Assembly: GCA_903834475.1 (NCBI GenBank)
Contig: CAILJH010000281.1
Span: 1-48,801 of the forward strand
DNA length: 48,801 bases
DNA from: an uncultured Prolixibacteraceae bacterium
Lineage (GTDB): Bacteria; Bacteroidota; Bacteroidia; Bacteroidales; Prolixibacteraceae
Direction: 5' to 3'
Shown: piece by piece, positions 13,455-22,115 of the stretch
Layout of the letters: the number at the start of each line of letters is the position of its first letter
How positions within the stretch are numbered: position 1 is the stretch's first letter
Position numbers and translations under genes: made by a program
The notes under the pieces: model-generated
Databases searched by the model: none
What the model was told of the DNA's origin: nothing
What the model saw: only the letters and a program-made list of their open reading frames with translations

Positions 13455-13862
13455 ATGCCCAGACCCACCAGAAACCGAAAAATTAATGATCCGCCAAAAA
13501 TGTCCGGATTCAAGCCTTTTGGTATGCCATTGTGTGAACTTGAAGTATTGGAATTACAATTTGATGAATTCGAAAGCATTAAAATGATTAATTATCAAGA
13601 TCTTCCGCAAGATGTAGCTGCAGCAAAAATGGGTATTTCGAGACCAACTTTTACAAGAATTTATAACAAGGCGTTAAAGAAAATTGCAAAAGCTTTCGTT
13701 GAGTGCATGGCAATCAAAATTGAAGGTGGCAATGTTGAATTCGAGAAGGAATGGTACAAATGCGGCAAATGTTTCAAGTTATTTGATGAGTTCACTAATC
13801 ATATCAAATGTGCAGGATGCGATTCGTTTGTTAACAGCGAATTAACTCGGATCAATTCATAA
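13455..13862 (+). CDS. DUF134 family DNA-binding protein
   Basis: A 135-residue protein. It opens MPRPTRNRKI and has FKPFGMPLCELEVLELQFDEFESIKMINYQDLPQDVAAAKMGISRPTFTRIYNKALKKIAKAF, the sigma-region-4-like helix-turn-helix of DUF134. Here a C-terminal zinc ribbon is added (CGKCFKLF...CAGC). DUF134 genes usually sit beside NifX/NafY-type domain genes, as here. It is probably a transcription regulator; target unknown. Confidence 0.9.
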   Translation: MPRPTRNRKINDPPKMSGFKPFGMPLCELEVLELQFDEFESIKMINYQDLPQDVAAAKMGISRPTFTRIYNKALKKIAKAFVECMAIKIEGGNVEFEKEWYKCGKCFKLFDEFTNHIKCAGCDSFVNSELTRINS

Positions 13863-13879
13863 TATTTTAAAAACAAAAA

Positions 13880-14266
13880 ATGAAAATAGCAGTTCCGGTT
13901 ACTACAAATAATAAGGTCGATGACCATTTTGGACATTGTAACTTTTACGATGTTTTCAACATTTCACAAGACAGCAAAATCATTGATTTGATTAGGATTC
14001 CATCCTTGCAGGGATGCGGGTGCAAATCAAATATTGCTGAGGTTTTAGCTTCAGATGGCGTGAAAGTCCTTCTGGCCGGGGGGATCGGAAATGGAGCGAT
14101 TAACGTATTAAATAATGCCGGAATATCGGTAATCAGAGGATGTGCAGGAAATTCAACTGAGGCAGTACAGTTCTATCTTTTGGGGAAAATCCTGGATAGT
14201 GGCGAGAGTTGTCATCATCACGACAGCCATGAGCCTGCGGATGGTGGTCACCTATGCAGTCATTAA
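13880..14266 (+). CDS. NifX/dinitrogenase iron-molybdenum cofactor-binding domain protein
   Basis: A 128-residue protein. MKIAVPVTTNNKVDDHFGHCNFYDVFNI is the family start, and KVLLAGGIGNGAINVLNNAGISVIRGCAG is the conserved second half. The tail is rich in His and Cys (CHHHDSHEPADGGHLCSH), a likely metal site. No nitrogenase genes are present; relatives outside nif clusters are thought to bind Fe-S or Mo-type clusters. Paired with DUF134. Confidence 0.88.
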   Translation: MKIAVPVTTNNKVDDHFGHCNFYDVFNISQDSKIIDLIRIPSLQGCGCKSNIAEVLASDGVKVLLAGGIGNGAINVLNNAGISVIRGCAGNSTEAVQFYLLGKILDSGESCHHHDSHEPADGGHLCSH

Positions 14267-14361
14267 ATCATCCAAATTTCCTTGGGACTTAAAAAACTTT
14301 CACCCTGAATATTTTATTTGACAGCATTTCCCTCAATGTTCAGATCACATTTTCAAGCTTC

Positions 14362-14571
14362 ATGAAAGATGTTCTCCAAAATATATTTCAATTCTACTAT
14401 CAGGGTTTTAAAAGTATGACCGTGGGAAAAAGATTGTGGACAATCATAATCATCAAGTTATTCGTCATATTCTTCGTATTAAAATTCTTCTTCTTCCCCG
14501 ATTTTCTAAAAACAAATTTTAAAACCGACGAGCAACGCAGTAATCATGTCATTGAACAACTCACTAAATAA
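14362..14571 (+). CDS. DUF4492 small membrane protein of the cytochrome bd operon
   Basis: A 69-residue protein with one transmembrane helix (about residues 26-46). FYQGFKSMTVGKRLWTIIIIKLFVIFFVLKFFFFPDFL is the DUF4492 pattern. In Bacteroidota this family lies directly before cydA, as here with a 6-bp gap, and may be an assembly or accessory factor of the oxidase. Confidence 0.9.
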   Translation: MKDVLQNIFQFYYQGFKSMTVGKRLWTIIIIKLFVIFFVLKFFFFPDFLKTNFKTDEQRSNHVIEQLTK

Positions 14572-14577
14572 AAAGGT

Positions 14578-16140
14578 ATGGAAAATGTTGATTTTTCGCT
14601 TGTTGATTGGTCCCGCGCACAGTTTGCGCTAACAGCAATGTATCATTGGTTGTTTGTACCATTAACGCTGGGACTTTCTTTTATCATTGCTTTCATGGAG
14701 ACTTTGTACGTGCGTACCGGAAACCCTGAATGGAAACGAATTACAAAATTCTGGATGACCTTATTCGGCATCAACTTCGCAATTGGTGTTGCTACCGGCA
14801 TCATCCTTGAATTTGAATTCGGAACCAACTGGTCAAACTATTCGTGGTTTGTGGGCGACATTTTTGGCGCACCATTGGCCATCGAAGGAATTATGGCATT
14901 TTTTCTGGAAAGTACTTTTATTGCTGTCATGTTTTTCGGCTGGAATAAGGTAAGCAGGAAATTTCACCTGTTATCGACCTGGTTGGTCGCGATAGGTTCA
15001 AATCTTTCAGCACTCTGGATTCTGGTTGCTAATGGCTGGATGCAATATCCTGCCGGAATGAAATTTAATCCGGATACCGCCCGAAATGAGATGACTAATT
15101 TTTGGGAAGTGCTTTTCTCGCCAGTTGCGATCAATAAATTTCTCCACACAATATCTTCCGGCTATGTGTTGGCTTCGGTATTTGTAATAGGCGTAAGCGC
15201 CTGGTATTTACTGAAAAACAGAGAACATGAATTGGCTAAAAAAAGCATTTTGGTGGCCTCCGTTTTTGGATTATGGACCACCGCTTTTGTTGTTTTAACC
15301 GGCGATGGGTCGGCACGGAATATGGCAAAATATCAACCCATGAAGTTTGCTGCCATGGAGAATTTATATACAGGCCAACAAAATGCACCGCTTGTTGCCA
15401 TTGGCATACTGAAAGCAGATAGTAAAGAAGCTCAACACAATAAGCAGGATTTCAGGTTCCAAATTGAAATTCCCAATATGCTTTCATACATGGCATTCCT
15501 TGATCCAAACGCATATGTTCCCGGAATTCAGGATATTGTACATGGAAACGCAGAACACAACATTCCGTCGTTTCAGGAAAGAAGCGAAAAAGGCAAGATT
15601 GCAATCAATTCACTGGCAAACTATAAAAATGCTAAAAAGGCCGGAAATGATAGTCTGGCCAAGGTTTCTTTAGCTAATTTTGAAGCGAACTATTCCAATT
15701 TCGGCTACGGATTTTATGCCGGACGGAACATGCACGAATTGGTTCCCAGCGTGCCTACAAGCTTTTATTCGTTCCGGATCATGGTTTGGTTAGGTGTTCA
15801 TTTTGGTGTCCTTTTTCTGGTTGTGCTCATTTTAACCTTAAAAGATAAAATCGACAAGAAACGGTTTATTCTGTACACTGCACTTTGGTCGATTCCATTG
15901 GCCTACATCGCTTCCGAGCTTGGATGGGTTGTTGCCGAAGTTGGTCGCCAGCCTTGGGTTATTCAGGATATTTTGCCAACCATTGCAGCAGTTTCGCAAC
16001 TTAAATCGTCGTCGGTTCAAATTACATTTTGGTTGTTCTTCATCATTTTTACAGGTTTGCTTATTGCTGAAGTAAAAATCATGACGACCAGTATCAAAAA
16101 AGGATCAGTCAGCGACAACCAAGAATCAACCAATCAATAA
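14578..16140 (+). CDS. cydA: Cytochrome bd ubiquinol/menaquinol oxidase subunit I
   Basis: A 520-residue membrane protein, normal length for CydA. WSRAQFALTAMYHWLFVPLTLGLS contains the heme-ligand His near the N-terminus; WVVAEVGRQPWVIQDILPT holds the conserved GRQPW motif; MKFAAMENLY and KFLHTISSGYVLA carry other conserved ligands. The enzyme oxidises quinol and reduces oxygen to water with high affinity, without pumping protons. Bd oxidases resist sulfide, which fits the sulfur-rich gene context. Forms an operon with DUF4492, cydB and a cydX-like gene. Confidence 0.97.
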   Translation: MENVDFSLVDWSRAQFALTAMYHWLFVPLTLGLSFIIAFMETLYVRTGNPEWKRITKFWMTLFGINFAIGVATGIILEFEFGTNWSNYSWFVGDIFGAPLAIEGIMAFFLESTFIAVMFFGWNKVSRKFHLLSTWLVAIGSNLSALWILVANGWMQYPAGMKFNPDTARNEMTNFWEVLFSPVAINKFLHTISSGYVLASVFVIGVSAWYLLKNREHELAKKSILVASVFGLWTTAFVVLTGDGSARNMAKYQPMKFAAMENLYTGQQNAPLVAIGILKADSKEAQHNKQDFRFQIEIPNMLSYMAFLDPNAYVPGIQDIVHGNAEHNIPSFQERSEKGKIAINSLANYKNAKKAGNDSLAKVSLANFEANYSNFGYGFYAGRNMHELVPSVPTSFYSFRIMVWLGVHFGVLFLVVLILTLKDKIDKKRFILYTALWSIPLAYIASELGWVVAEVGRQPWVIQDILPTIAAVSQLKSSSVQITFWLFFIIFTGLLIAEVKIMTTSIKKGSVSDNQESTNQ

Positions 16141-16159
16141 TCTTTAAAATCCAAGAATC

Positions 16160-17326
16160 ATGACTTTAAGTTACGACATATTACAGCATTACTGGTGGAT
16201 CATCGTTTCGCTGTTGGGAGCAATCCTTGTCTTTTTAATGTTTGTTCAGGGTGGACAAACACTGCTTTACACCATTGGTAAAACGAATGATGAACGTACC
16301 ATTCTGGTCAATTTGCTGGGCCGAAAATGGGAGTTCACATTTACCACCCTGGTAACATTTGGTGGTGCTTTCTTCGCATCATTCCCACTGTTTTATTCTA
16401 CCAGTTTTGGCGGAGCCTACTGGGTTTGGATGCTCATATTGCTTGGCTTTATTCTTCAGGCGGTTTCGTACGAATACCGAAGTAAGGCCAGTAACTTTTT
16501 AGGTAAACGGACTTTCGAAAGCTTTTTACTCCTGAATGGCATTTTAGCCCCGGTTTTAATCGGAACGGCAGTGGCAACCTTCTTCACCGGATCACAATTT
16601 TCGGTTAACCTCACGAACATTACAAATCTTACAGGCACAAAAATGCCAGTCATTTCGGAGTGGACCGGCCCGGCTCACGGTTTGGAAGCAGCACTTAATG
16701 TTCAAAATCTTATGCTTGGTCTCGCAGTTCTCTTTTTATCGCGGGTACTGGCCTTGCTCTATTTTATGAATCGGATAAATCATGCCGAAATGATGGAACG
16801 CGTCAAAAAACAACTTTTGCTCAACGCAATTCCATTTTTGGTATTCTTCCTGATTTTTTTAATCTGGACACTTTTATCATCTGGGTTTGCTGTTAATCCT
16901 GAAACAGGAGTAGTCTCCATGGAATCTTACAAATATCTGCACAACCTTATTCAGATCCCGGTGGTTGCCGTAATCCTGCTTCTTGGAGTTGCTCTGGTTT
17001 TGCTGGGTATTATCCGGCCATTAACTTGCTTCGAAAAGTGCAGTACCAAAGGAATTTGGGGTGCTGGTCTTGGAACCATTCTGACTGTATTTGCCTTGTT
17101 GCTGTTGGCTGGTTTCAACAATACCGCCTATTATCCTTCAACTTATGACCTGCAAAGCTCACTGACACTGAAGAACAGTTCTTCAAGCCAATACACCCTG
17201 ATGGCGATGAGCTATGTTTCTTTATTGGTACCTTTTGTGATTGCCTATATCTGGGTCGCCTGGCGTTCAATCGACAACCAGAAAATTGACATGAAGGAGC
17301 TTAACAATGAATCACATCTTTATTAA
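16160..17326 (+). CDS. cydB: Cytochrome bd oxidase subunit II
   Basis: A 388-residue protein with about nine hydrophobic segments. The N-terminal HYWWIIVSLLGAILVFLMFVQGGQTLLYTIG and GRKWEFTFTTLVTFGGAFFASFPLFYSTSFGGAYWVWMLIL match CydB. It partners CydA to form the oxidase core and gives structural symmetry without binding heme itself. Starts 20 bp after cydA. Confidence 0.96.
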   Translation: MTLSYDILQHYWWIIVSLLGAILVFLMFVQGGQTLLYTIGKTNDERTILVNLLGRKWEFTFTTLVTFGGAFFASFPLFYSTSFGGAYWVWMLILLGFILQAVSYEYRSKASNFLGKRTFESFLLLNGILAPVLIGTAVATFFTGSQFSVNLTNITNLTGTKMPVISEWTGPAHGLEAALNVQNLMLGLAVLFLSRVLALLYFMNRINHAEMMERVKKQLLLNAIPFLVFFLIFLIWTLLSSGFAVNPETGVVSMESYKYLHNLIQIPVVAVILLLGVALVLLGIIRPLTCFEKCSTKGIWGAGLGTILTVFALLLLAGFNNTAYYPSTYDLQSSLTLKNSSSSQYTLMAMSYVSLLVPFVIAYIWVAWRSIDNQKIDMKELNNESHLY

Positions 17327-17342
17327 TTTAAACTGAAATATC

Positions 17343-17459
17343 ATGATTACAGAAATATTATGGCTTTTAACCTGGCCGATACTTATAGCAGTTTCTTTAT
17401 TCGCCATCATTCAGATTCTGAAAAAATACGATCAGAAAAGCGAAACAAAAAAATCATAA
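17343..17459 (+). CDS. CydX-like single-span subunit
   Basis: A 38-residue ORF beginning 17 bp after the cydB stop: MITEILWLLTWPILIAVSLF, one transmembrane helix, then a charged tail KKYDQKSETKKS. Cytochrome bd oxidases in other bacteria need a single-helix subunit of this size (CydX/CbdX) encoded right after cydB. Sequence similarity to those is low, so the call rests on size, topology and place. A terminator follows. Confidence 0.65.
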   Translation: MITEILWLLTWPILIAVSLFAIIQILKKYDQKSETKKS

Positions 17460-17551
17460 ATCTTTGAACACAGAACTGGTCGCCTGATCAGTTCTGTGTT
17501 CAATTGAAACATCAAACATTTTCCGGAGCCTGGCGTTCCGGAGATTAAAAA

Positions 17552-17590
17552 AGAAAACCTTCCTGCACAATGTAGGAAGGTTTTCTTTTT
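17552..17590 (+). terminator. Intrinsic terminator of the cyd operon
   Basis: AGAAAACCTTCCT pairs perfectly with AGGAAGGTTTTCT (13 bp, 9-nt loop), then TTTT. It ends the cyd operon on the plus strand; the A-tract before the stem may let it also work for the convergent SQR unit. Confidence 0.85.
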
Positions 17591-17613
17591 AGGTCAAATC
17601 CAACCTTTCGTTC

Positions 17614-17772
17614 TCAGGAGTGACCACCAACAATGATTCTCATTATTTTCAAATTAAGAACTACGAAGCGCCAGGCTTGCCAGATCAGGTTTCTGCGAAA
17701 GAACTTGGTCCACTTTGTGGGTAATGGTGGATACGATTCATCGTAATAACCGCGTACAATATTTTTAGCCAT
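17614..17772 (-). CDS. Small basic protein downstream of SQR, 52 residues
   Basis: ATG to TGA, 52 codons, 40 bp after the SQR stop on the same strand. It opens MAKNIVRGYYDESYPPLPTK and continues with WTKFFRRNLIWQAWRFVVLNLKIMRIIVGGHS cut here into a basic amphipathic or membrane-surface helix rich in Trp, Arg and Phe. Codon use and composition look like a real protein. I do not recognise a named family. Placement suggests an accessory of sulfide oxidation, for example a membrane anchor or quinone-site partner of SQR; this is inference. Confidence 0.6.
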   Translation of the reverse strand: MAKNIVRGYYDESYPPLPTKWTKFFRRNLIWQAWRFVVLNLKIMRIIVGGHS

Positions 17773-17812
17773 TTTTTTTATTTTGAGTGTTTATAAAATC
17801 AGTTTATCTGGT

Positions 17813-19270
17813 TTATTCCGGAATTAGCCACCAGAATGGATAGCCTTTTGCCTTGTGGATAAACATATAATGCAGCAAGATCTTAATCCAGTGTCCGGCC
17901 AATCCGGCTTCACCAACGGTGTAGTTAATGTCTCTACCCCACTGCGGGTATTTCTCCCAATCGGGAACAATCGGGAAAACAGTCATTGTTGCTGCATTTC
18001 CTTTGATCATTCCATATCCGGCAGAAACCACACATGCTGCACCCATTTTTCCCATCGATGCTTTGTGTTTGAAATCGGTTCGACCAGTTTTAATTTGGTC
18101 AACGATATTCAAGGCCACAATTTTACCGATTACTCCTGAAGGCATTCCGGTACGCGGCGGAGCTGGGGTTATCAGCGTTCCATTCGGACTTTTCATCGGT
18201 TTCGAAATCTGGTGCGGAGGTGCAAATGCGATACCAGTGGCAAAAATATTAGAGAATGCCGGGCTTTGATAGGTCGATGGCCAATCCTCTACCGACCAAT
18301 CCTCAAAAGGTTTCCCTGAATAGTCTGCATCTACTTTCATGAATCCACTTGGTGCAAATAATTGAGTGGTGATGTCTTCTCCAGTTTTGTTGTAGGCTTT
18401 TAATCCTGCACCAGCGAAGGCAGGAATGAGCATAGCAAAATCAAAAGCAGCGGTTTTCATTTCACCATCGAGCGTCTCGTAATGTGCAATTCCCTCTTCT
18501 ATTTTGGTTACTCCCGCCCGTTTGATCCAGCGAATACCATATTCTGCAAAAATTGATTCGCTGAATACTTTGGTCGGCGTTACATAACCACCTCGTTTAA
18601 TGAATGCTCCACCCATGCCAAAGTCGCCCAATTCGTATTCATTCGAAATCCAGGTAATCTCGGCTTTATCCTGAAGCCCGCGTTCTTTAATTTGGTGAGC
18701 TACATTCAGTGCATATTCAAAAGCTGCACCCTGGCAGGTCGCCCCGGGATGGCCAGTACCAATGAGAAATCGAAGATTCTCGCCTTTCGCCATCCGGTCC
18801 ATACAAATTTTCAATGCATCCCAGGTAGCCACTGCATGATCGCACGAACAAACCGAATGCGTAAATTTTCCGGGTCCGAGACCTTCGGTGGCAGCAAAAT
18901 TAAGTTTTGGGCCTGTGGCATTGACGAGGTAATCGTAATCAATATTTTCGGTTTGTCCCAGACGTGATTTATCAGTGTATTCAATGCTTACATAAGGCTG
19001 TTCCATTCCAATTCCACCTTCAGGAAAAATCGCGGTAGCTTTGGCCTGTTTGTAATCAATTTTCCACCGATCATAAACTGGTTTTAGTTTGAACCGAACC
19101 TGATCAATGGTCATTTTTCCGACACCAACCCAAATGTTGGAAGGTATCCACTGGTAATACTCTGATGGACTAACAACAACAACCTGGTGTTTAGAGCCCA
19201 GCTTCTTCTTAATGAATGCTGCTGCTGTATGACCTGAAATACCTGCACCTAAAACGATAACTTTTGCCAT
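17813..19270 (-). CDS. sqr: Sulfide:quinone oxidoreductase
   Basis: A flavoprotein of 485 residues from the MAKVIVLGAG start (an ATG seven codons earlier is possible). FAD motif KVIVLGAGISGHTAAAFI, YYQWIPSNIWVGVG near the flavin, GHPGATCQGAAFEYAL with the conserved Cys after the dinucleotide fold, CSCDHAVATW, and GAACVVSAGYG with the third conserved Cys of the SQR redox site. It oxidises sulfide to sulfane sulfur or polysulfide and reduces menaquinone at the membrane. Length and cysteine placement fit the longer SQR types. Its product would be substrate for the persulfide enzymes in the window. Confidence 0.92.
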   Translation of the reverse strand: MAKVIVLGAGISGHTAAAFIKKKLGSKHQVVVVSPSEYYQWIPSNIWVGVGKMTIDQVRFKLKPVYDRWKIDYKQAKATAIFPEGGIGMEQPYVSIEYTDKSRLGQTENIDYDYLVNATGPKLNFAATEGLGPGKFTHSVCSCDHAVATWDALKICMDRMAKGENLRFLIGTGHPGATCQGAAFEYALNVAHQIKERGLQDKAEITWISNEYELGDFGMGGAFIKRGGYVTPTKVFSESIFAEYGIRWIKRAGVTKIEEGIAHYETLDGEMKTAAFDFAMLIPAFAGAGLKAYNKTGEDITTQLFAPSGFMKVDADYSGKPFEDWSVEDWPSTYQSPAFSNIFATGIAFAPPHQISKPMKSPNGTLITPAPPRTGMPSGVIGKIVALNIVDQIKTGRTDFKHKASMGKMGAACVVSAGYGMIKGNAATMTVFPIVPDWEKYPQWGRDINYTVGEAGLAGHWIKILLHYMFIHKAKGYPFWWLIPE

Positions 19271-19335
19271 ATCGGGAAGTTTTAAAATCATTCAAAATAA
19301 AGCTGGTTGTTGTGCCAGCTTTTTTGCATATCAAT

Positions 19336-19947
19336 TTAAATCAGAAAAAACTTTTCTTCGCCAGTTTGACAGAAGGCACATTTTTTTTCCATTGTACCTT
19401 TGTCATAAGTATTTCCACATACGGGGCATACCAAATATTCAACAGGCAAAGTATTTTCTGCCATCGAATTTAAAGCTTGCAATGATTTGGTATAAAACTG
19501 CTGATGTTTCTTTTCAGTATCGAGAGCCCAGTTAAAAGATTTGGTGGCTTTCTCAACGTTTTCGGCTTTGGCATCGGCAAGGAATTGAGGATACATGGTC
19601 GTTGACTCGTAAGTTTCGCCTTCGATGGCTGCCTGAAGATTTTCGGCTGTTGTTTTCACTGCAAATTCTGGAGTAAAATCTTCCATCTTTTCGCCCAGTC
19701 CTTCCAACACTTTTCGATGATTGGCGGCGTGGATAGATTCAGCTTTCGAAGCAGCCTTGAAAAGTTTAGCAACGTTGGCGTTTCCCTCTTCGGTGGCTTT
19801 TTGAGCAAATGCAGCGTATTTGGCGCTTGCTGTTGTTTCACCTTTGATACCTGCTTTCAGGTTTTCAATCGTTTTAACTGGTTTAACTTGCTGACAACCA
19901 GTAAAGGCTATCAGACCAATAACTGCGAATAATAAAATGTTCTTCAT
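19336..19947 (-). CDS. Rubrerythrin, exported as a lipoprotein
   Basis: A 203-residue protein. N-terminal lipoprotein signal MKNILLFAVIGLIAFTGC with lipobox FTGC. The ferritin-like di-iron domain has ENLKAGIKGETTASAKYAAFA, AESIHAANHRKVLE and NLQAAIEGETYEST (E and ExxH ligands). The C-terminal rubredoxin-like site has CPVCG and CAFC. Rubrerythrins reduce peroxide and are normally cytoplasmic; a lipid-anchored form is unusual. I chose the ATG that gives the signal peptide, because the upstream residues of a longer frame are not protein-like. Lies between SQR and DUF2231. Confidence 0.9.
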   Translation of the reverse strand: MKNILLFAVIGLIAFTGCQQVKPVKTIENLKAGIKGETTASAKYAAFAQKATEEGNANVAKLFKAASKAESIHAANHRKVLEGLGEKMEDFTPEFAVKTTAENLQAAIEGETYESTTMYPQFLADAKAENVEKATKSFNWALDTEKKHQQFYTKSLQALNSMAENTLPVEYLVCPVCGNTYDKGTMEKKCAFCQTGEEKFFLI

Positions 19948-19973
19948 GGTTTTGATTTTTTTTTTAATTAAAC

Positions 19974-20402
19974 TTAAAGTGGCATCATATAATTGTATAC
20001 GAGCGTTCCTCCGTAAAATCCTGTAATGCTTACTGAAAAAGCTGCCAGCCCATATAAAGCAAATGCAATCCATTTTAAATTGGTATTTTCTTTGTTTTGG
20101 GCTTTTAGAAGAATCCGAAAGACAGATAAAACGATTAAGTTACCAACTGTAATCCAGGCAAACAATTCGTGTGTGTCTTTAACAGAACCTGCAGTTTCAG
20201 TCATTTCGGCAGTAAAAAAAACACCGGTAAACAGTGCCGAAATTGCTGCAAGAGTGCCTAACATGAGCAGGTAGAAACCAAGCGTTGACAGACAAGCTTC
20301 TTTCTTATAAAGGATTGAAGCAATATCAAAAATAAAACCAACAACAATTAGCGCGATTGGAAAATGCACCAACATAGGATGTAAATGACTTAAAGAAATC
20401 AT
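19974..20402 (-). CDS. DUF2231 membrane protein
   Basis: A 142-residue protein with four hydrophobic helices. LHPMLVHFPIALIVVGFIFDI is the conserved N-terminal DUF2231 motif with two His that could bind heme; later DTHELFAWITVGN and GFYGGTLVYNY recur. Function is not established; relatives are membrane subunits next to redox enzymes. It precedes the exported rubrerythrin by 26 bp and could be its membrane electron donor. Confidence 0.85.
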   Translation of the reverse strand: MISLSHLHPMLVHFPIALIVVGFIFDIASILYKKEACLSTLGFYLLMLGTLAAISALFTGVFFTAEMTETAGSVKDTHELFAWITVGNLIVLSVFRILLKAQNKENTNLKWIAFALYGLAAFSVSITGFYGGTLVYNYMMPL

Positions 20403-20622
20403 AATGGGTTATTTTAAAGGTTTTCCTTTTAAATTTATTAATAAATAATTGAATATCAATCAATTTAGAGAAGTAAATTTATATCGTTTTATGTTTTTCA
20501 AACAACCTTAAGTGAAAAGGCAAGTAACGATCTGACCATTTGGCATTTGATGGATTGTGATTAATTGGTACCTTTAAAATAAGTCCACTGGAAATAGTGA
20601 AATAAGCTTGAATTACAGGTGT

Positions 20623-21771
20623 TTAAATGATTAGTGACAATAAAACACCTCCCAGAATGATCCAAATCACATCGACTTTCCTTACCAATAAGCCAAAAGC
20701 TACCAGCGTAAATAAAATATTGACGAGATTCCAGTTTATTCCAATCGTGAAACGATACGTAACAACCGCCAATAAACCTACGAAAGAGCACAAAATTCCG
20801 TTAATGACTTTATTAAATTGTGTATATGACCTGAGTTTGTCGAAAAATGGAATAATCCCCATGAGGATCAGGAATGATGGGGTAAACACACAAATAGTGG
20901 CAATGATACTTCCCAGAACACCAAAATGCATATATCCGTAAAACGTAGCGGCAATGATGATTGAACCTGGCGTGACCTGACCCAATATTACTCCATCCAT
21001 AAAGGTTTTCTGGTCAAACCAGCCGAACAAATCTACCAGCTCATGGTACATAATTGGCATGGCAGCCAGCCCACCGCCAAAAGAGAAAAGGTCGATTCGC
21101 AACATGACAGTGGCCAATATAAAGTACTCGCTATTTACAAAGTATAAAATCGTTGAACCAAGTGCCACAACGATTAACATGATGAGGAAAAATCGAAAGG
21201 TTCTTGCTTTGGAAAGTTTTCCGCTTGGTTCAAATTCTTTTCTGGTCAATACAACGCCCAACAATGAAGCAACAAGTAATACCAGAAACGGGTGCAATTT
21301 GGTGAGGAACAATCCGGCGGCAATCACTGCAATGATCCAGTCGTTGACATTCCTGAAATTCTTTTTGCCGAAAATATACGCAGCGTTGGCAACGATGGCA
21401 ACAATGACAACCCTCAATCCGGATAATACCATTTCAACGCCTGAAATGTTCTTCGATTCATTGTACAGCACAGAAAGGATAAGCATAATCAGGAATGCAG
21501 GAAGTCCAAAGCCAACAAAACTAACGACTGATCCCCGGATACCTTTTAGCTTCAAGCCAATAAATGCAGCCAACTGCATGACAATTGCCCCTGGAATTAC
21601 CTGGCAAAGCGCTAACCCAGAATCAAAAGTATTTGCATCGAGCCATTTCCGTTTGTCAACAATGTGTTTTCGGATATGCGCTGTCATGGCCAGTCCGCCA
21701 AAACCAGTCAAGCCGATCCAGAAGAAAGACAGAAAGATATCAATGTAGGAAGGATTTTCTTTGTGCTTCAT
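20623..21771 (-). CDS. chrA: Chromate transporter, two-domain
   Basis: A 382-residue membrane protein with two homologous halves. Half one has FFWIGLTGFGGLAMTAHIRKHIVDKRKWL and QVIPGAIVMQLAAFIG; half two has LRIDLFSFGGGLAAMPIMYHELVDLFGWFD and GQVTPGSIIIAATFYGYM. These are the paired ChrA signatures (FGG and PG). Known members export chromate or move other oxyanions such as sulfate analogues. I start at MKHKENPSY, since the longer frame has unlikely leading residues. In this sulfur context another oxyanion is possible. Confidence 0.93.
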   Translation of the reverse strand: MKHKENPSYIDIFLSFFWIGLTGFGGLAMTAHIRKHIVDKRKWLDANTFDSGLALCQVIPGAIVMQLAAFIGLKLKGIRGSVVSFVGFGLPAFLIMLILSVLYNESKNISGVEMVLSGLRVVIVAIVANAAYIFGKKNFRNVNDWIIAVIAAGLFLTKLHPFLVLLVASLLGVVLTRKEFEPSGKLSKARTFRFFLIMLIVVALGSTILYFVNSEYFILATVMLRIDLFSFGGGLAAMPIMYHELVDLFGWFDQKTFMDGVILGQVTPGSIIIAATFYGYMHFGVLGSIIATICVFTPSFLILMGIIPFFDKLRSYTQFNKVINGILCSFVGLLAVVTYRFTIGINWNLVNILFTLVAFGLLVRKVDVIWIILGGVLLSLII

Positions 21772-22115
21772 GCTAAAGCAATTTGAGATTGAAAGATACG
21801 GAAGAAAAGGCGGCACACCAAATGATGAGGATTTACTTTATAAATTTCATTGGATAAAATCATTCGGGTTAGTTCTTTCAGAAGTGCTGATTTTTTGATT
21901 CTTTTGTACTGATTTTCTCCGAGTTATTTTTTCTAACTGCTCCTGCACACGAAAGGTTAACCGATGGGTAAGACTGGAAACGGTTTTGCCTCCCGAAGGA
22001 ATATTTTCCTGAATTTGGAAAGGAGATACAAACACTGTCCATTGCGCGCGCTTCATTATTTGATGAAGGCTGCACCTGTGTTTCTTCGGGAAATGAGAAA
22101 GATAAAATTCAGACC
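21772..22115. other. Divergent intergenic region (344 bp)
   Basis: Between the chromate transporter and the TauE-like gene. It holds a possible minus-strand ORF of 69 codons (22056-21847) starting MKRAQWTVFVSPF and very basic afterwards. I found no homology cue, no clear start signal and a competing overlapping frame, so I do not call it a gene. No convincing TAnnTTTG/TTG pair or riboswitch fold was recognised. Confidence 0.4.

Noticed and set aside
13880..14266. Evidence of nitrogen fixation from the NifX-like gene.
   Set aside because: No nif structural or biosynthetic genes are present; such domain proteins with DUF134 partners are common in non-fixing anaerobes.
21847..22056. A 69-codon minus-strand ORF in the gap before the TauE-like gene.
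   Set aside because: No recognisable family, very basic composition, an overlapping frame of similar length and no promoter or start signal. Left as unassigned intergenic sequence.
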